In this document: positions 32,457 to 42,116 of the stretch, one piece after another | How positions within the stretch are numbered: the stretch's first letter is position 1 | Layout: every line of letters begins with the position of its first letter | Source of the DNA: Geomesophilobacter sediminis | Lineage (GTDB): Bacteria; Desulfobacterota; Desulfuromonadia; Geobacterales; Geobacteraceae | Assembly: GCF_016458275.1 (NCBI RefSeq) | Contig: NZ_JAEMHM010000011.1 | Coordinates: 62,001-126,000, forward strand | Length of the DNA: 64,000 nucleotides | Direction of reading: 5' to 3' | Notes under the pieces: generated by a model | Databases searched by the model: none | What the model was told of the DNA's origin: nothing | Seen by the model: only the letters and a program-made list of their open reading frames with translations | Made by a program: the position numbers and the translations under genes

Positions 32457-33329
32457 ATGGAAATACGGGCATTACGCGCGTTCGTCGAGGTGGTGCGCCA
32501 GGGAGGATTCTCGCGAGCCGCCGAAGCCGTTTTTGCCACCCAGTCCACGGTGAGTAAAGCGGTGAAGCAGCTCGAGGAGGAACTGGGATTCCAGTTGCTG
32601 GAGCGGGCCGGGCACCGGAGCAGGCTGACTGAGGCGGGGGAGGTCGTTTTCCGGCGGGCGACCGCGATCCTGGCCCAGGGGGACGACCTGAAGTCGGAAT
32701 TGGAGGAGATGCGGGGACTGCGGGGAGGTACGTTGCGTCTGGGCCTGCCCATGCTCGGCAGCAACACCCTTTTCGCGCACTGGTTCGCCGCCTATCGCAG
32801 CAGGTACCCGGACGTGACGTTGCAGCTCGTGGAGCATGGCAGCAAGCGCCTGGAGGAACTGGTGCTCGCCGGAGATGTGGACCTGGCCGCCTCGCTGTTG
32901 CCGGTGGGAAAAGAGTTCGAGTGGCAGGAACTCCGGCGGGAGCCGATCGACGCGCTCCTTCCCGTCGACCATCCCCTGGCCCAGAGTGATTCCATTCCCT
33001 TCAAGGCCCTGGCCGACCTGCCCTTCATCCTTTACGGCGAAGGCTTCGCGCTGAACCCGATCATCCTGGCGGCCTGCCGGGAAAACGGCTTCACCCCGAA
33101 GGTGGCGACCCAGTCGATCCAGGTCGATTTCATCATCGAATTGGTCGCGGCCAAGCTCGGCATCGCACTGGTACCACGGCTGATCGCCGAACAGCGTCCT
33201 CACCCGTTGACCAGGCGGATCCCGGTGGACCAGCCCGCGATCTTCTGGCACATGGCCCTGGTCTGGCGCCGGGGCAGCTACCTCTCCCACGCCGCCCAGG
33301 CTTGGCTGGCCCTGGCGAGCGAAGTATGA
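32457..33329 (+). CDS. LysR family regulator, divergent from lrgAB
   Basis: This 290-residue protein has an N-terminal winged helix-turn-helix (residues 1-60, GGFSRAAEAVFATQSTVSKA) and a C-terminal effector-binding domain with two periplasmic-binding-like lobes (GGTLRLGLPMLGS onward). The divergent layout with lrgAB parallels CidR, so it probably controls that pair. AAAAAGGA serves as ribosome site for the ATG at 32457, and 14 further in-frame residues upstream are not needed. The gene ends before a bidirectional terminator. Confidence 0.93.
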   Translation: MEIRALRAFVEVVRQGGFSRAAEAVFATQSTVSKAVKQLEEELGFQLLERAGHRSRLTEAGEVVFRRATAILAQGDDLKSELEEMRGLRGGTLRLGLPMLGSNTLFAHWFAAYRSRYPDVTLQLVEHGSKRLEELVLAGDVDLAASLLPVGKEFEWQELRREPIDALLPVDHPLAQSDSIPFKALADLPFILYGEGFALNPIILAACRENGFTPKVATQSIQVDFIIELVAAKLGIALVPRLIAEQRPHPLTRRIPVDQPAIFWHMALVWRRGSYLSHAAQAWLALASEV

Positions 33330-33388
33330 GTTCTGGCGCCATTCCCCTAGACACCCCCCTTTGACCTTTCTTATGGAGTATCCCCCCC

Positions 33389-33432
33389 CCATCCTCACCC
33401 TGTCCCTCCCCTTGAAGGGGAGGGGACGTTGG
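33389..33432. repeat. Dispersed CCATCCTCA...GGACGTTG palindromic repeat
   Basis: CCCATCCTCACCCTGTCCCT is followed by CCCCTTGAAGGGGAGGGG and GGACGTTG. It is a relative of the element at 13775-13822. Confidence 0.6.
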
Positions 33433-33470
33433 CCGCGAGATCAACCTTCTATCGAGGGGATCCACAACGA

Positions 33471-33503
33471 AAAGCCTCCGGCTTACGACGCCGGAGGCTT
33501 TTT
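33471..33503. terminator. Bidirectional rho-independent terminator
   Basis: A perfect 12-bp stem AAAGCCTCCGGC (33471-33482) with GCCGGAGGCTTT (33490-33501) has T-runs on both strands. It serves the LysR gene and the convergent TPR gene. Confidence 0.93.
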
Positions 33504-33542
33504 GGTTATACCCGCATGATGGATATACGTGATTCAGGGAGG

Positions 33543-34697
33543 CTATTCTCTTGACGTCCGAAGCAGTTCCCGGGCCTTGCGGTTCCCCTGCCGGGCGGCC
33601 CTTTTCAGGTCATTCATGGCCTCGTTATTTTTGCCCAGCTGGCTGTAGGCCTGGGCGCGCAGGAAGCAGGCCCGGCCGCGGTCTCTCGGCGCGAGGTCGA
33701 TCGCCCGGGTCAGAAACGAGACCGCCTCCCCCGGCATCTTGTTCTTGATCAGGATGCCGCCGACGTTGGTGTTGAGGCTCACATCGTTGGGCGCCGAGTC
33801 GGCGACCTGGCTCAGCTCCGCCAGCCCCTCGTCTTTGCGGCCGGCCTTCAAAAGAACGACGCCGTGGATGGCGACCACGGTCATGTCCGCGGGATTCAGC
33901 TCGACGGCGCGATCCAGATCCTTCAGGGCTCTCCCGGTGTCGTTCACCAGGACGAACGTCGCTCCACGCGTTGCATAGGGGCGCGACCAGGTGGGGGCCA
34001 CCTCGATCGCCTTGCCGAAGGCGGTGAGCGCCTCGCGGTAGCTCCCCGATTTCCTCAGCCGGATTCCCTGCTCCAGGTACTCCTTGGCCGAAAGCCGTGC
34101 CACGGCGCGGTTGTAATCGCTTTGCGCCGACGCCACCTTGGCCGGGTCTTCCGCCCCACCCGTCGCCTTGGCAACGGCGAGGTCCTTGCGCAGCCGGTCG
34201 ATCTCCTTGAGCGACTCGTTTGCCTGGGCTCGCAGCTGTTCCAGCTCCGCAGCCTTCTCGCGGTCTTCATGAAGGGCGGCCACGGACTTCGCCACGTCGG
34301 CGGCATCGGCGGTGATCTTCGCCTTCATGTAGTACTCTTCGCCGTTCCAGCGCTCTTCGATGACCACGGTAGCCACCGCCCCCGCCGTGTAGGTGACGAT
34401 CTCGTCCTTGGTAAGGGTGGCCTCCCTGATCTCGGTCTGGGCCTCCAGGTAACTCCCCAGCTCCTCCAGGAGCAGGCGCTTTACCTGTTCCAAGGCGATC
34501 GTCCGGCAGGTCAGCTTGCTGTCGGCGTCACCGGCGCGGTAGGTGTATTCCCGGACAACGGTGACGGGGTCGGCGCAGGCAGCCTGTGCGATCCCCATCA
34601 CCAGCGCGATGAGAACCAGGAGAAGGCAGCGGTACTTGCTGTAGCGCCGGCTGTTGGCCACCAGTGGTGCTTTTTTTGGTACCTCCCTGTCCTGCAT
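33543..34697 (-). CDS. Exported TPR protein
   Basis: This 384-residue protein has an internal signal or anchor (LLLVLIALVMGIAQAACA, ending about residue 40) after a basic N terminus. A domain of about 100 residues (REYTYRAGDADSKLTCRTIA...EEYYMKAKITAD) is followed by a short coiled coil (about 150-185, AAELEQLRAQANESLKEIDR) and at least four TPRs (about 205-380). The N-terminal domain resembles those found before TPRs in proteobacterial envelope proteins of unknown role. The gene begins 19 bases after the Tyr/Trp-rich gene, so the two form an operon. The start is somewhat uncertain, with an in-frame GTG next to the chosen ATG. Confidence 0.82.
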   Translation of the reverse strand: MQDREVPKKAPLVANSRRYSKYRCLLLVLIALVMGIAQAACADPVTVVREYTYRAGDADSKLTCRTIALEQVKRLLLEELGSYLEAQTEIREATLTKDEIVTYTAGAVATVVIEERWNGEEYYMKAKITADAADVAKSVAALHEDREKAAELEQLRAQANESLKEIDRLRKDLAVAKATGGAEDPAKVASAQSDYNRAVARLSAKEYLEQGIRLRKSGSYREALTAFGKAIEVAPTWSRPYATRGATFVLVNDTGRALKDLDRAVELNPADMTVVAIHGVVLLKAGRKDEGLAELSQVADSAPNDVSLNTNVGGILIKNKMPGEAVSFLTRAIDLAPRDRGRACFLRAQAYSQLGKNNEAMNDLKRAARQGNRKARELLRTSRE

Positions 34698-34716
34698 CAC
34701 GAGCCCTGCCCTCTTT

Positions 34717-36654
34717 CTAACGGTAACTGTCATCGGCGGGACCATCCTCTTCAGCGGCCGGCGGCGGAGGTGCGGCCGAGTCCTCGGCAAAGGCGGAATC
34801 CATCAGTTGCCGTTCGGCCTGGTCCGCCTCGGTTTCCTGGGTTCTGAGCATCGCCAGGACGTTTTCGTTGGAGGGAGGCAGAGAAGCCGCCTCGCTTGGC
34901 TGCGGCGCCGACATGGCATCGACCGGCGCGGGAGGCAAGGACGCATAGTCATCCTGCGGCCGGTGCAACTGGTCCAGTCCGGCGTACATCCGCACCCGCA
35001 TCGCGTTGTTCATTTCCTGCAGGTCGTTCAGACCGATGGTGACGGTGGAATGGACGGCACAGTCGCCGATCCGGCGGCTCATCACGCGCAATTCGGCGGT
35101 TCCGCTTCCGTCGATCGGTGCCGATACCTTCAGCACGTCTCCTGCGGACAAGCTGCAGGTCTCGCCGTAATCGTTGTTGACGTCCAAAGGCGTCGACACC
35201 ACGAAGATCCGGTCCGGATCACGAAGAGCCCAGGGAAGGCCCGAGGCGCCGTAGCCGCCGTACCGTGCCGCCTCTCTCTCTTCGGCCAGCTGCCGCGCGA
35301 CCTCGCGAACCAGCATCCCCTTCACCGCCGGGGTGATCGGGTAATCCTCGTCATTGCCGTAAAAGTCCGGATCGACCGGAGGTTGCCCGCCTTGATCGTA
35401 ATAGGCGCTGCGCAGGGTCTCGGCGAGGATATAGTCGGTGAGCCAGGCCGAGGCAGAGGGATACACGGTGGCCGGGCGATAGTAGCCGCCGTAGTAGCCA
35501 TACCAGGGATCACGAACCCAGCCCCAGGAATAGCGGACCGGCCTTCCCCAAGGGTCGACCGCCCAGCCGTAGTAAGCCGGCGGATAGTAGGCGCGCGGCA
35601 GGAAGACCTGGATTTCCACCCCGTTGTAGTAACGGGGAGTATAGACCTGGGTGTAGGTGGTTTGGTTGACGACGTAGGTACGGCGGACCAGCGTGACGTT
35701 GTGGTAGGCCACCCGCCGCTCGAGATAACCGCGGTGCGGACCGGTGGAAACGAGCACCGCGCGGTCCGGGCGCACCGTCACGATCCTCCGCTCGTCGTGC
35801 GCTCCCCGGTTGATGCGCAGGTTTCCCGTCTCGAGGTGCCGAATCCTCCCGTTGGGGCGGAACTCGGCGCTGCGCCCCCGGGCCGAGAAGGAGGCAATGG
35901 TACCGTCCGGACGGAGCTGGAATTTCCTCCCCTTCGACGCTTCGACGACCAGTCCGCCATCGCGGCGGGTTGAGACGCGCCCCGCAGGCACCGGCCGTGC
36001 GTTGACGCCGCGCAGGTTGGAACGCGCGGAATTGACCTGGCGCAGCACGTTGTCGGCGTGCCCCTTCGGCAGCACCGCGGTGCCGCCCGGAGCGCGTTTG
36101 ACGTCCGACGGCAGGGTGAAGACCGGCCGGCTGCGCAGCGGCTCCTTGCCCGAAGCAGCCGGGGCCGATGCCGGAGGAGTCCGCTTCTGATCGGGCTCCG
36201 GCCTCGACTTATTCCATGTTTTCTGGTTCGTCGGCGGACCCGCCGGAGTGCCCCGGTCGTCCTTCGCTTTCGGGGCGGCGGAGCCTCCCGTCTCAGGAGC
36301 CTGATTCCCATACGGACGGCCGGTTCCCCAACCTCTCCGGGTCGGACGTACCTGTTCCGCCGGCGCGCCGGTTTCACCGCCCCGCCCGGGGGCAGGCCGC
36401 ACCTCTCCCTGATCCTTCAGGTTTTCACGACTGCGGCCGGGGAAAGGTCGCACGTCTTTAGGTTCCGGCGCGCGCTCTTTTGGTTTTCTTTTCTCGGCGC
36501 CACCATCTTCTTTTTTCGGGTGCTCCTTATGCTCCTTCTGCTCCTTCTCTTTTTGTTCCTGGTTCTCCGCGGCGGTTACCGCAGAGGTTGCGAAAATGAG
36601 CGTCATAGACAATGCCAGCACTGACAGAACTCCGGTTTTGCACTTTCCGATCAT
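34717..36654 (-). CDS. Exported Tyr/Trp/Gly-rich protein of unknown function
   Basis: This protein of about 645 residues has a signal peptide (residues 1-29, ending VTA). A long Pro/Lys/Glu/Arg-rich disordered region (about 30-190) is followed by a basic beta-repeat region (about 200-290: KFQLRPDGTIASFSARGR, AEFRPNGRIRHLETGN, which look like short peptide repeats). A Tyr/Trp/Pro-rich segment (about 330-400: YYGWAVDPWGRPVRYSWGW, WYGYYGGYYRP) precedes a C-terminal globular domain with SLSAGDVLKV and an acidic Pro-rich tail. I do not recognise a named family, although YxWG-rich stretches recur in cell-surface proteins. ATG 36654 follows GGAG. Confidence 0.75.
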   Translation of the reverse strand: MIGKCKTGVLSVLALSMTLIFATSAVTAAENQEQKEKEQKEHKEHPKKEDGGAEKRKPKERAPEPKDVRPFPGRSRENLKDQGEVRPAPGRGGETGAPAEQVRPTRRGWGTGRPYGNQAPETGGSAAPKAKDDRGTPAGPPTNQKTWNKSRPEPDQKRTPPASAPAASGKEPLRSRPVFTLPSDVKRAPGGTAVLPKGHADNVLRQVNSARSNLRGVNARPVPAGRVSTRRDGGLVVEASKGRKFQLRPDGTIASFSARGRSAEFRPNGRIRHLETGNLRINRGAHDERRIVTVRPDRAVLVSTGPHRGYLERRVAYHNVTLVRRTYVVNQTTYTQVYTPRYYNGVEIQVFLPRAYYPPAYYGWAVDPWGRPVRYSWGWVRDPWYGYYGGYYRPATVYPSASAWLTDYILAETLRSAYYDQGGQPPVDPDFYGNDEDYPITPAVKGMLVREVARQLAEEREAARYGGYGASGLPWALRDPDRIFVVSTPLDVNNDYGETCSLSAGDVLKVSAPIDGSGTAELRVMSRRIGDCAVHSTVTIGLNDLQEMNNAMRVRMYAGLDQLHRPQDDYASLPPAPVDAMSAPQPSEAASLPPSNENVLAMLRTQETEADQAERQLMDSAFAEDSAAPPPPAAEEDGPADDSYR

Positions 36655-36697
36655 ACCCACTCCAAATCTCTGACCCCTTAGGCATCAGCTCGTATAT

Positions 36698-36776
36698 CGG
36701 TGCTTCGGCACCGCGCACTCTTCCTCAAAACGGCAGCAGGAGATTTTTCCCTCTTTTCCCAAAGGGAAAAAAATCT
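36698..36776. other. Hairpins upstream of the Tyr/Trp-rich gene
   Basis: CGGTGC-TTCG-GCACCG (36698-36713) is a perfect UUCG-type hairpin. An imperfect arm pair, AGATTTTTCCCT and AGGGAAAAAAATCT, lies at about 36742-36776. They fall in the 5' region of the minus-strand gene and may be leader structures. The rest of 36655-36867 shows nothing else. Confidence 0.5.
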
Positions 36777-36867
36777 GCAGATATTCTCGTTTTACCCGTT
36801 TTGCCATCCTTTTAGAAGCTTTATTACCAGAGCGGGCCGTTCCGAAACCCGAGTGTACCCAACAGCA

Positions 36868-36907
36868 AAGAAAAAGCCCCCGGATGCCGAAGCGGCCGGG
36901 GGCTTTT
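36868..36907 (-). terminator. Rho-independent terminator of cheX
   Basis: AAAAGCCCCCGG (36872-36883) pairs with CCGGGGGCTTTT (36896-36907). The minus strand ends in a T-run. Confidence 0.9.
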
Positions 36908-36928
36908 GTTACCTGAGACAGCGGGACA

Positions 36929-37429
36929 CTACATGTAGACCATGACCCGGAAGCTGACCTTGCCGTCCATGGTGGTAAAGGGGATGGTGACCCCTTTGCA
37001 CTGCACGCTCATGCTGCTCGCTTCCGCTTTCTCTTCGGGAGGCTCCGGCAGCGGACGGATCCGCCCGGAGACGACCAGCGGGAGCCCGAGAGCCACGCTG
37101 CCGTACTGCTCATGGTATTTGCTCTTGAACACCCCGGCGATGTTATTGGTAACCTCGCCCATGGCATCGTTGATGGACTCGTCGTCCGGCTCGTCCAGCA
37201 TCAGCATGGACTTGGCGATCTCTTCCGCCGATTTGCGCTCCGTGGAGAACAGAATGTACCCGACGCGGTCGCCGGCCACCCCAATGATCCCGACGATATC
37301 GCTTGCCACCGGGTTGATCTTCTTCTCCACCTTCCCAGCGAAGATATCCATGTCCATGTAGCTCTTGAAGGTGTCCTGAGTTGCGGACATGATGGTGAAC
37401 ATGATCTCTTCAAACGTTATGCTTGCCAA
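36929..37429 (-). CDS. cheX: CheX-like chemotaxis phosphatase
   Basis: This 166-residue protein matches the CheX family of CheY-P phosphatases: ITFEEIMFTIMSATQDTF at the start and the ExxN active-site helix in NDAMGEVTNNIAGVFKSK. The TTG at 37429 is preferred because AAGGAGG lies eight bases upstream and the conserved domain begins at once. An in-frame ATG at 37600 would add 57 residues of lower-GC, featureless sequence and abut the upstream gene. No cheA or cheY is adjacent, so it probably acts on a distant pathway or on the response regulator at 38.1 kb. Confidence 0.82.
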   Translation of the reverse strand: MASITFEEIMFTIMSATQDTFKSYMDMDIFAGKVEKKINPVASDIVGIIGVAGDRVGYILFSTERKSAEEIAKSMLMLDEPDDESINDAMGEVTNNIAGVFKSKYHEQYGSVALGLPLVVSGRIRPLPEPPEEKAEASSMSVQCKGVTIPFTTMDGKVSFRVMVYM

Positions 37430-37599
37430 AGGAAAACCCTCCTTGATATCTGAATCAATTGTTGCCACTACCTTTATAGCATCGTCATCAGCTGCAAAAA
37501 CTTGAGCTTCAATCAGCAAAGAAGGCCGGAAATCTTCGTTGCGGAAGATCCCCGACCCTCCCTCCGCCTGCTTAAAGCTCTTGAGAACGCCAAGTCTCA

Positions 37600-37779
37600 T
37601 CAGATCCCGGTCAACTCCTGAAGCTTGAGTTCCAGGTCGTCGCCATTCAGACGCAGCACTTCGCCTTCCCGCTCGGTACGGACCACCCCTTCATCGACCC
37701 AGGTCTTCAGCCGTTCCTGCTCCACACCGAATTTGTTGGCCGCCTCTTCCATGGTGTACCATACCTTCTCCAGTAACAT
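37600..37779 (-). CDS. MerR-like helix-turn-helix mini-protein
   Basis: This 59-residue protein has the winged-helix start of MerR/excisionase DNA-binding domains: [19 protein letters not shown] (helix-turn-helix), then [20 protein letters not shown] (wing), then a short helix. It has no effector domain. AAAGGGGGG precedes the ATG. It is probably a small DNA-binding regulator, possibly co-transcribed with cheX. The 313-base gap upstream (37780-38092) has no other evident gene. Confidence 0.75.
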   Translation of the reverse strand: MLLEKVWYTMEEAANKFGVEQERLKTWVDEGVVRTEREGEVLRLNGDDLELKLQELTGI

Positions 37780-38092
37780 GGCCCCCCCTTTCTCCGGAAA
37801 ATCCGGCGCAAAAAAATAGGAGCGTTCCGCCGGGGGCGGAATAGCCCCTTGTACCACCGGGAGGGGACCATGTCCCTTTCCCCTGTCCTTTCCAGCAGTT
37901 CCGTCATTCGGCGGGCTGCCGCCCCGGCACACCGTTGCATGGTACCGCTGATCACTTCCTTGTCAAGAAAGGATCCCCCGGGGACTTCCCTTCACGCCCC
38001 GGTGACATATGGCGATTCCGCGGAAATTTTTCCTAAGCAGAAAGAGAAAGCTGCCGATAAGTCAGCAAGAGAAATTCGTGGGAGGATGGCTG

Positions 38093-39073
38093 ATGCACGA
38101 TCAGGGCAGGGTCAAGGAAGCGGTGCTTTTTGTGGATGACCAAAAAAGCATCCTCAGCTACACCAGAAGCCTCTTCGAAAACCGCGGACTAGAGATCATG
38201 ACCGCCTCTTCGGCGAAGGAGGCGCTCAAGCTGATCGACGAGCATGACGTCGCGGTGGTCGTCTCCGACAACCAGATGCCCGGAATGTCGGGAATCGAGC
38301 TTCTTACCCTGCTCAAGGAACGCTCCCCGCACACCGTGAAGATCATGATGACCGGGCGCGCCGATCTCGACACCACCCTGGCCGCGATCAACAGCGGCGA
38401 GGTCTTCCGTTTCGTGCTCAAGCCGTGGAAGGATACCGAGATGCTGCGGGCGGTGAAAGACGGGATTCGCCGTTATCGCATCCTGCAGTCGATCAAGCGG
38501 GAGGACGAGTTCATCCTGCACTCGCTGGCGCAGACCATCGAGCTCAAGGACGCCTGCACCCGGGGGCACTGTGACCGGGTGGCGACCCTGGCCCTGCTGA
38601 TTGCCGACCGCCTGGGGATCGCCGACGAGGTAAAACAGGAGATCCGGTACGGGAGTTGGCTGCACGACTGCGGGAAGATCGGGGTCCCCGAAGCGATCCT
38701 CAACGCGGAGCGGCGTCTCACCGAGGAAGAGTTCGCCATCGTGAAGAAGCACCCGGAGTGGGGGTGCGACGTGGTGCGCAAGGCCAACCTTTCCCGGATC
38801 GTGCAGGACATCGTGCTCAGCCACCATGAGCGCTATGATGGCAAGGGATACCCCAACGGCCTGGAGGGGGACCAGATCTCGCTGGAGGCGCAGATCGTCT
38901 CGGCCGCCGACATCTGCGACGCCCTTTCCACGGACCGCCCCTACCGCCGCGGGCTCACCCGCGAGGAACTGATCATCACCATGCAGGACCACCGGGGCAA
39001 GAACCTCTCCCCACGCATCGCCGATACCCTTTTGGACATCATCATCGCCACGGGGTGGCCCCCGCAGAACTAG
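38093..39073 (+). CDS. Response regulator with HD-GYP c-di-GMP phosphodiesterase domain
   Basis: This 326-residue protein has a receiver domain (residues 10-125) with acidic pocket VDD, phospho-acceptor Asp59 (SDNQMPG), conserved Thr in MMTGRA and Lys in VLKPWKD. An HD-GYP domain (about 145-320) carries the HD pair in WLHDCGKIG and HHERYDGKGYPNGL, so the catalytic residues are intact. It is predicted to hydrolyse c-di-GMP when phosphorylated. GGGAGG lies before the ATG at 38093. No kinase is adjacent. Confidence 0.93.
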   Translation: MHDQGRVKEAVLFVDDQKSILSYTRSLFENRGLEIMTASSAKEALKLIDEHDVAVVVSDNQMPGMSGIELLTLLKERSPHTVKIMMTGRADLDTTLAAINSGEVFRFVLKPWKDTEMLRAVKDGIRRYRILQSIKREDEFILHSLAQTIELKDACTRGHCDRVATLALLIADRLGIADEVKQEIRYGSWLHDCGKIGVPEAILNAERRLTEEEFAIVKKHPEWGCDVVRKANLSRIVQDIVLSHHERYDGKGYPNGLEGDQISLEAQIVSAADICDALSTDRPYRRGLTREELIITMQDHRGKNLSPRIADTLLDIIIATGWPPQN

Positions 39074-39144
39074 GGGAGCCTCCCCCGGAGAGGGCGGTCC
39101 TGCCGCTCTACCCGGGACTGCCGCCCGGTGCGAGCCGGTGGCGC

Positions 39145-39513
39145 CTACTTCTTCTTCACCTTATCCAGGGCATCCTCGAATTTCTTCTCGTTGAACCCCC
39201 TCAAGATCACCTCGTCGTCCCCGATTACGATCACCGGAACCGCCTGGCTTTGGTACTTCCCGGTCAGAAGCTGCATCGCCTCGGTATCCACCTCGACATC
39301 CCGGTTGATGAACGGGATGTTCTTTTTGGTGAAGTACTCCTTGGCGTGCTTGCAGTGCGGGCACCAGGAGGTCGAGAAGAGAGTGATCTTGGGATAGACG
39401 ATGGCCGCCTCGGGGGCAGCGTTCAGCGGGCTCTGCGGGAGCTGGTCGGCAAGAGCCGGTGCCACCGGCAGGGCCAGGAAAAGGGCGACGAGAAACGTGG
39501 CAAGATAGGACAT
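39145..39513 (-). CDS. Exported glutaredoxin-like thiol protein
   Basis: This 122-residue protein has a signal peptide (residues 1-22, ending ALA) followed by a glutaredoxin/NrdH-type fold: ITLFSTSWCPHCKHAKEYF with the CPHC redox pair, cis-Pro in SQAVPVIVIG and the GFNEKKF end. It is probably periplasmic. The ATG follows the stop of the PDZ gene with no gap (TAGATG), and that gene's last codons carry its ribosome site, so the two are translationally coupled. Confidence 0.88.
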   Translation of the reverse strand: MSYLATFLVALFLALPVAPALADQLPQSPLNAAPEAAIVYPKITLFSTSWCPHCKHAKEYFTKKNIPFINRDVEVDTEAMQLLTGKYQSQAVPVIVIGDDEVILRGFNEKKFEDALDKVKKK

Positions 39514-39903
39514 CTATTCCTCCTTGGTCCGGGCCTTGGTCCGCCCGGCGGGCAACGCAAGTTGGCGGCGGGTAAGGGTGAGGGTGATCGGCTTCGCCAC
39601 CCCGGCCCGGGTGATTTTCAGCATGACCTTCGTCCCGGCCCGGCCGCGCAGGCGGCGTTGCACCATCTGATTGAAGTCACTGCCGAGGGTCGGTTTACCG
39701 TCGATGTGGGTGATGATGTCCCCCACCCGCACCCCCGCGAGCTGCGCCGGTCCACCCAGGACCAGCTGTTTCACCACGATGGTGCCGTCGGCACGCGGAG
39801 TGCCGTCAATCCCCACCCCGCCGAAATTGATCTCGGAGTTCCCACCGAAACCGGGGCTGACCGACAGCAGCAGTAGCAACAGGGCCATGCACAACTTCAT
39901 CAT
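39514..39903 (-). CDS. Small exported PDZ-domain protein
   Basis: This 129-residue protein has a Leu-rich signal peptide (residues 1-20, ending GFG) and one PDZ domain (about 35-115) with LGGPAQLAGVRVGDIITHIDG and RRLRGRAGTKVMLKITR, as in HtrA-type proteins but without a protease. AAAGGAGG lies ten bases before the ATG. It forms a two-gene operon with the exported glutaredoxin and could present clients to it, which is inference from coupling only. Confidence 0.87.
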   Translation of the reverse strand: MMKLCMALLLLLLSVSPGFGGNSEINFGGVGIDGTPRADGTIVVKQLVLGGPAQLAGVRVGDIITHIDGKPTLGSDFNQMVQRRLRGRAGTKVMLKITRAGVAKPITLTLTRRQLALPAGRTKARTKEE

Positions 39904-40025
39904 AGTACCGGGACCTCCTTTAATAAACTGCAAAGGTATACGCAGGCATTGGCACTGTCAACTATGCTTTTGAGCTCCTCTTACTATGTGTTAACATAGG
40001 GAGATCTCAAAAACGGGGTGCTCAC

Positions 40026-41411
<1,386 letters not shown>

Positions 41412-41468
41412 CGCGCCTGGAACCGGCACCGCGGTTGCCGGTAACATTGGAAGAGAAGTCGGGTTAAC

Positions 41469-41488
41469 GGGCGCAGCATGCTGCGCCC
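41469..41488. repeat. Perfect GC-rich palindrome
   Basis: A perfect 20-base palindrome centred on GCATGC (half site GGGCGCAGCA) lies between asnS and the cupin gene. It has no T-run and is probably a dispersed repeat rather than a terminator. Confidence 0.7.
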
Positions 41489-41535
41489 CTGCTGTTCAAT
41501 CGCCTGGTACTGCCAGAAAAAACGGAGCAAGTGAC

Positions 41536-42024
41536 GTGGAAACGATACTGACCGCCCAAGCGCTGATCGAGCGCTACCGATTGCTGCCGCATCCCGAGGG
41601 GGGGTACTACCGGGAGGTACACCGCTCCGAACACAGTCTCGCGACTCCGGCTGGATACCCCGGCGAGCGGGTGGCGCTTACGGCGATCTACTTTCTCTTG
41701 GAAGAGGGGGATTTCTCCGCTTTGCATACGGTGCGGAGCGAGGAGGTCTGGGTCCATTTGGCGGGGGCCCCGCTGGAGCTGGTGCTCCTGGGGCCGGAAC
41801 TGGAGCGGCGCACGCTTTCCGCCCCGGGGGAGGATGGTGAGCCGCTGACGGTAGTGCCCCCCGAGGTACTGCAAGGGGCTCGTTCGCTGGGGGAATACAC
41901 GCTGGTGAGCTGCCTGGTGGCACCGGGCTTTGACTTCGACGATTTCCGCATCCCGCCGCGGGCCGAACTCATAGCCGGGCGTCCGGAAGCGGAAGAGGTG
42001 ATTACTCGCTTTACGAGGGGATAA
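41536..42024 (+). CDS. DUF985 cupin-superfamily protein
   Basis: This 162-residue protein has the DUF985 opening LLPHPEGGYYREVHRS, a central YFLLEEGDFSALHTVRSEEVWVHL split as YFLLEEGDFSALH and SEEVWVHL, and the closing SLGEYTLVSCLVAPGFDFDDF. Such cupins are small beta-barrel proteins of unknown activity. The start is GTG at 41536, because the in-frame region upstream overlaps asnS. The ribosome site (CGGAGC) is moderate. Confidence 0.87.
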   Translation: METILTAQALIERYRLLPHPEGGYYREVHRSEHSLATPAGYPGERVALTAIYFLLEEGDFSALHTVRSEEVWVHLAGAPLELVLLGPELERRTLSAPGEDGEPLTVVPPEVLQGARSLGEYTLVSCLVAPGFDFDDFRIPPRAELIAGRPEAEEVITRFTRG

Positions 42025-42116
42025 CGCAAAGACAGCAGCAGTGAAACAAAAGACTATTTTCCCCTGGCTCGTTGTTTCTTCCCCAACGACTAGTATTGTT
42101 TAATTGTCTCAGAGCT

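Noticed and set aside
37430-37600. 57-residue N-terminal extension of CheX
   Set aside because: The region is lower in GC at third codon positions and lacks features, while a strong ribosome site precedes the internal TTG where the family domain starts.
39950-39967. Sigma-54 promoter before asnS
   Set aside because: TGGCAC is followed by a GC at the wrong distance (three bases too far).
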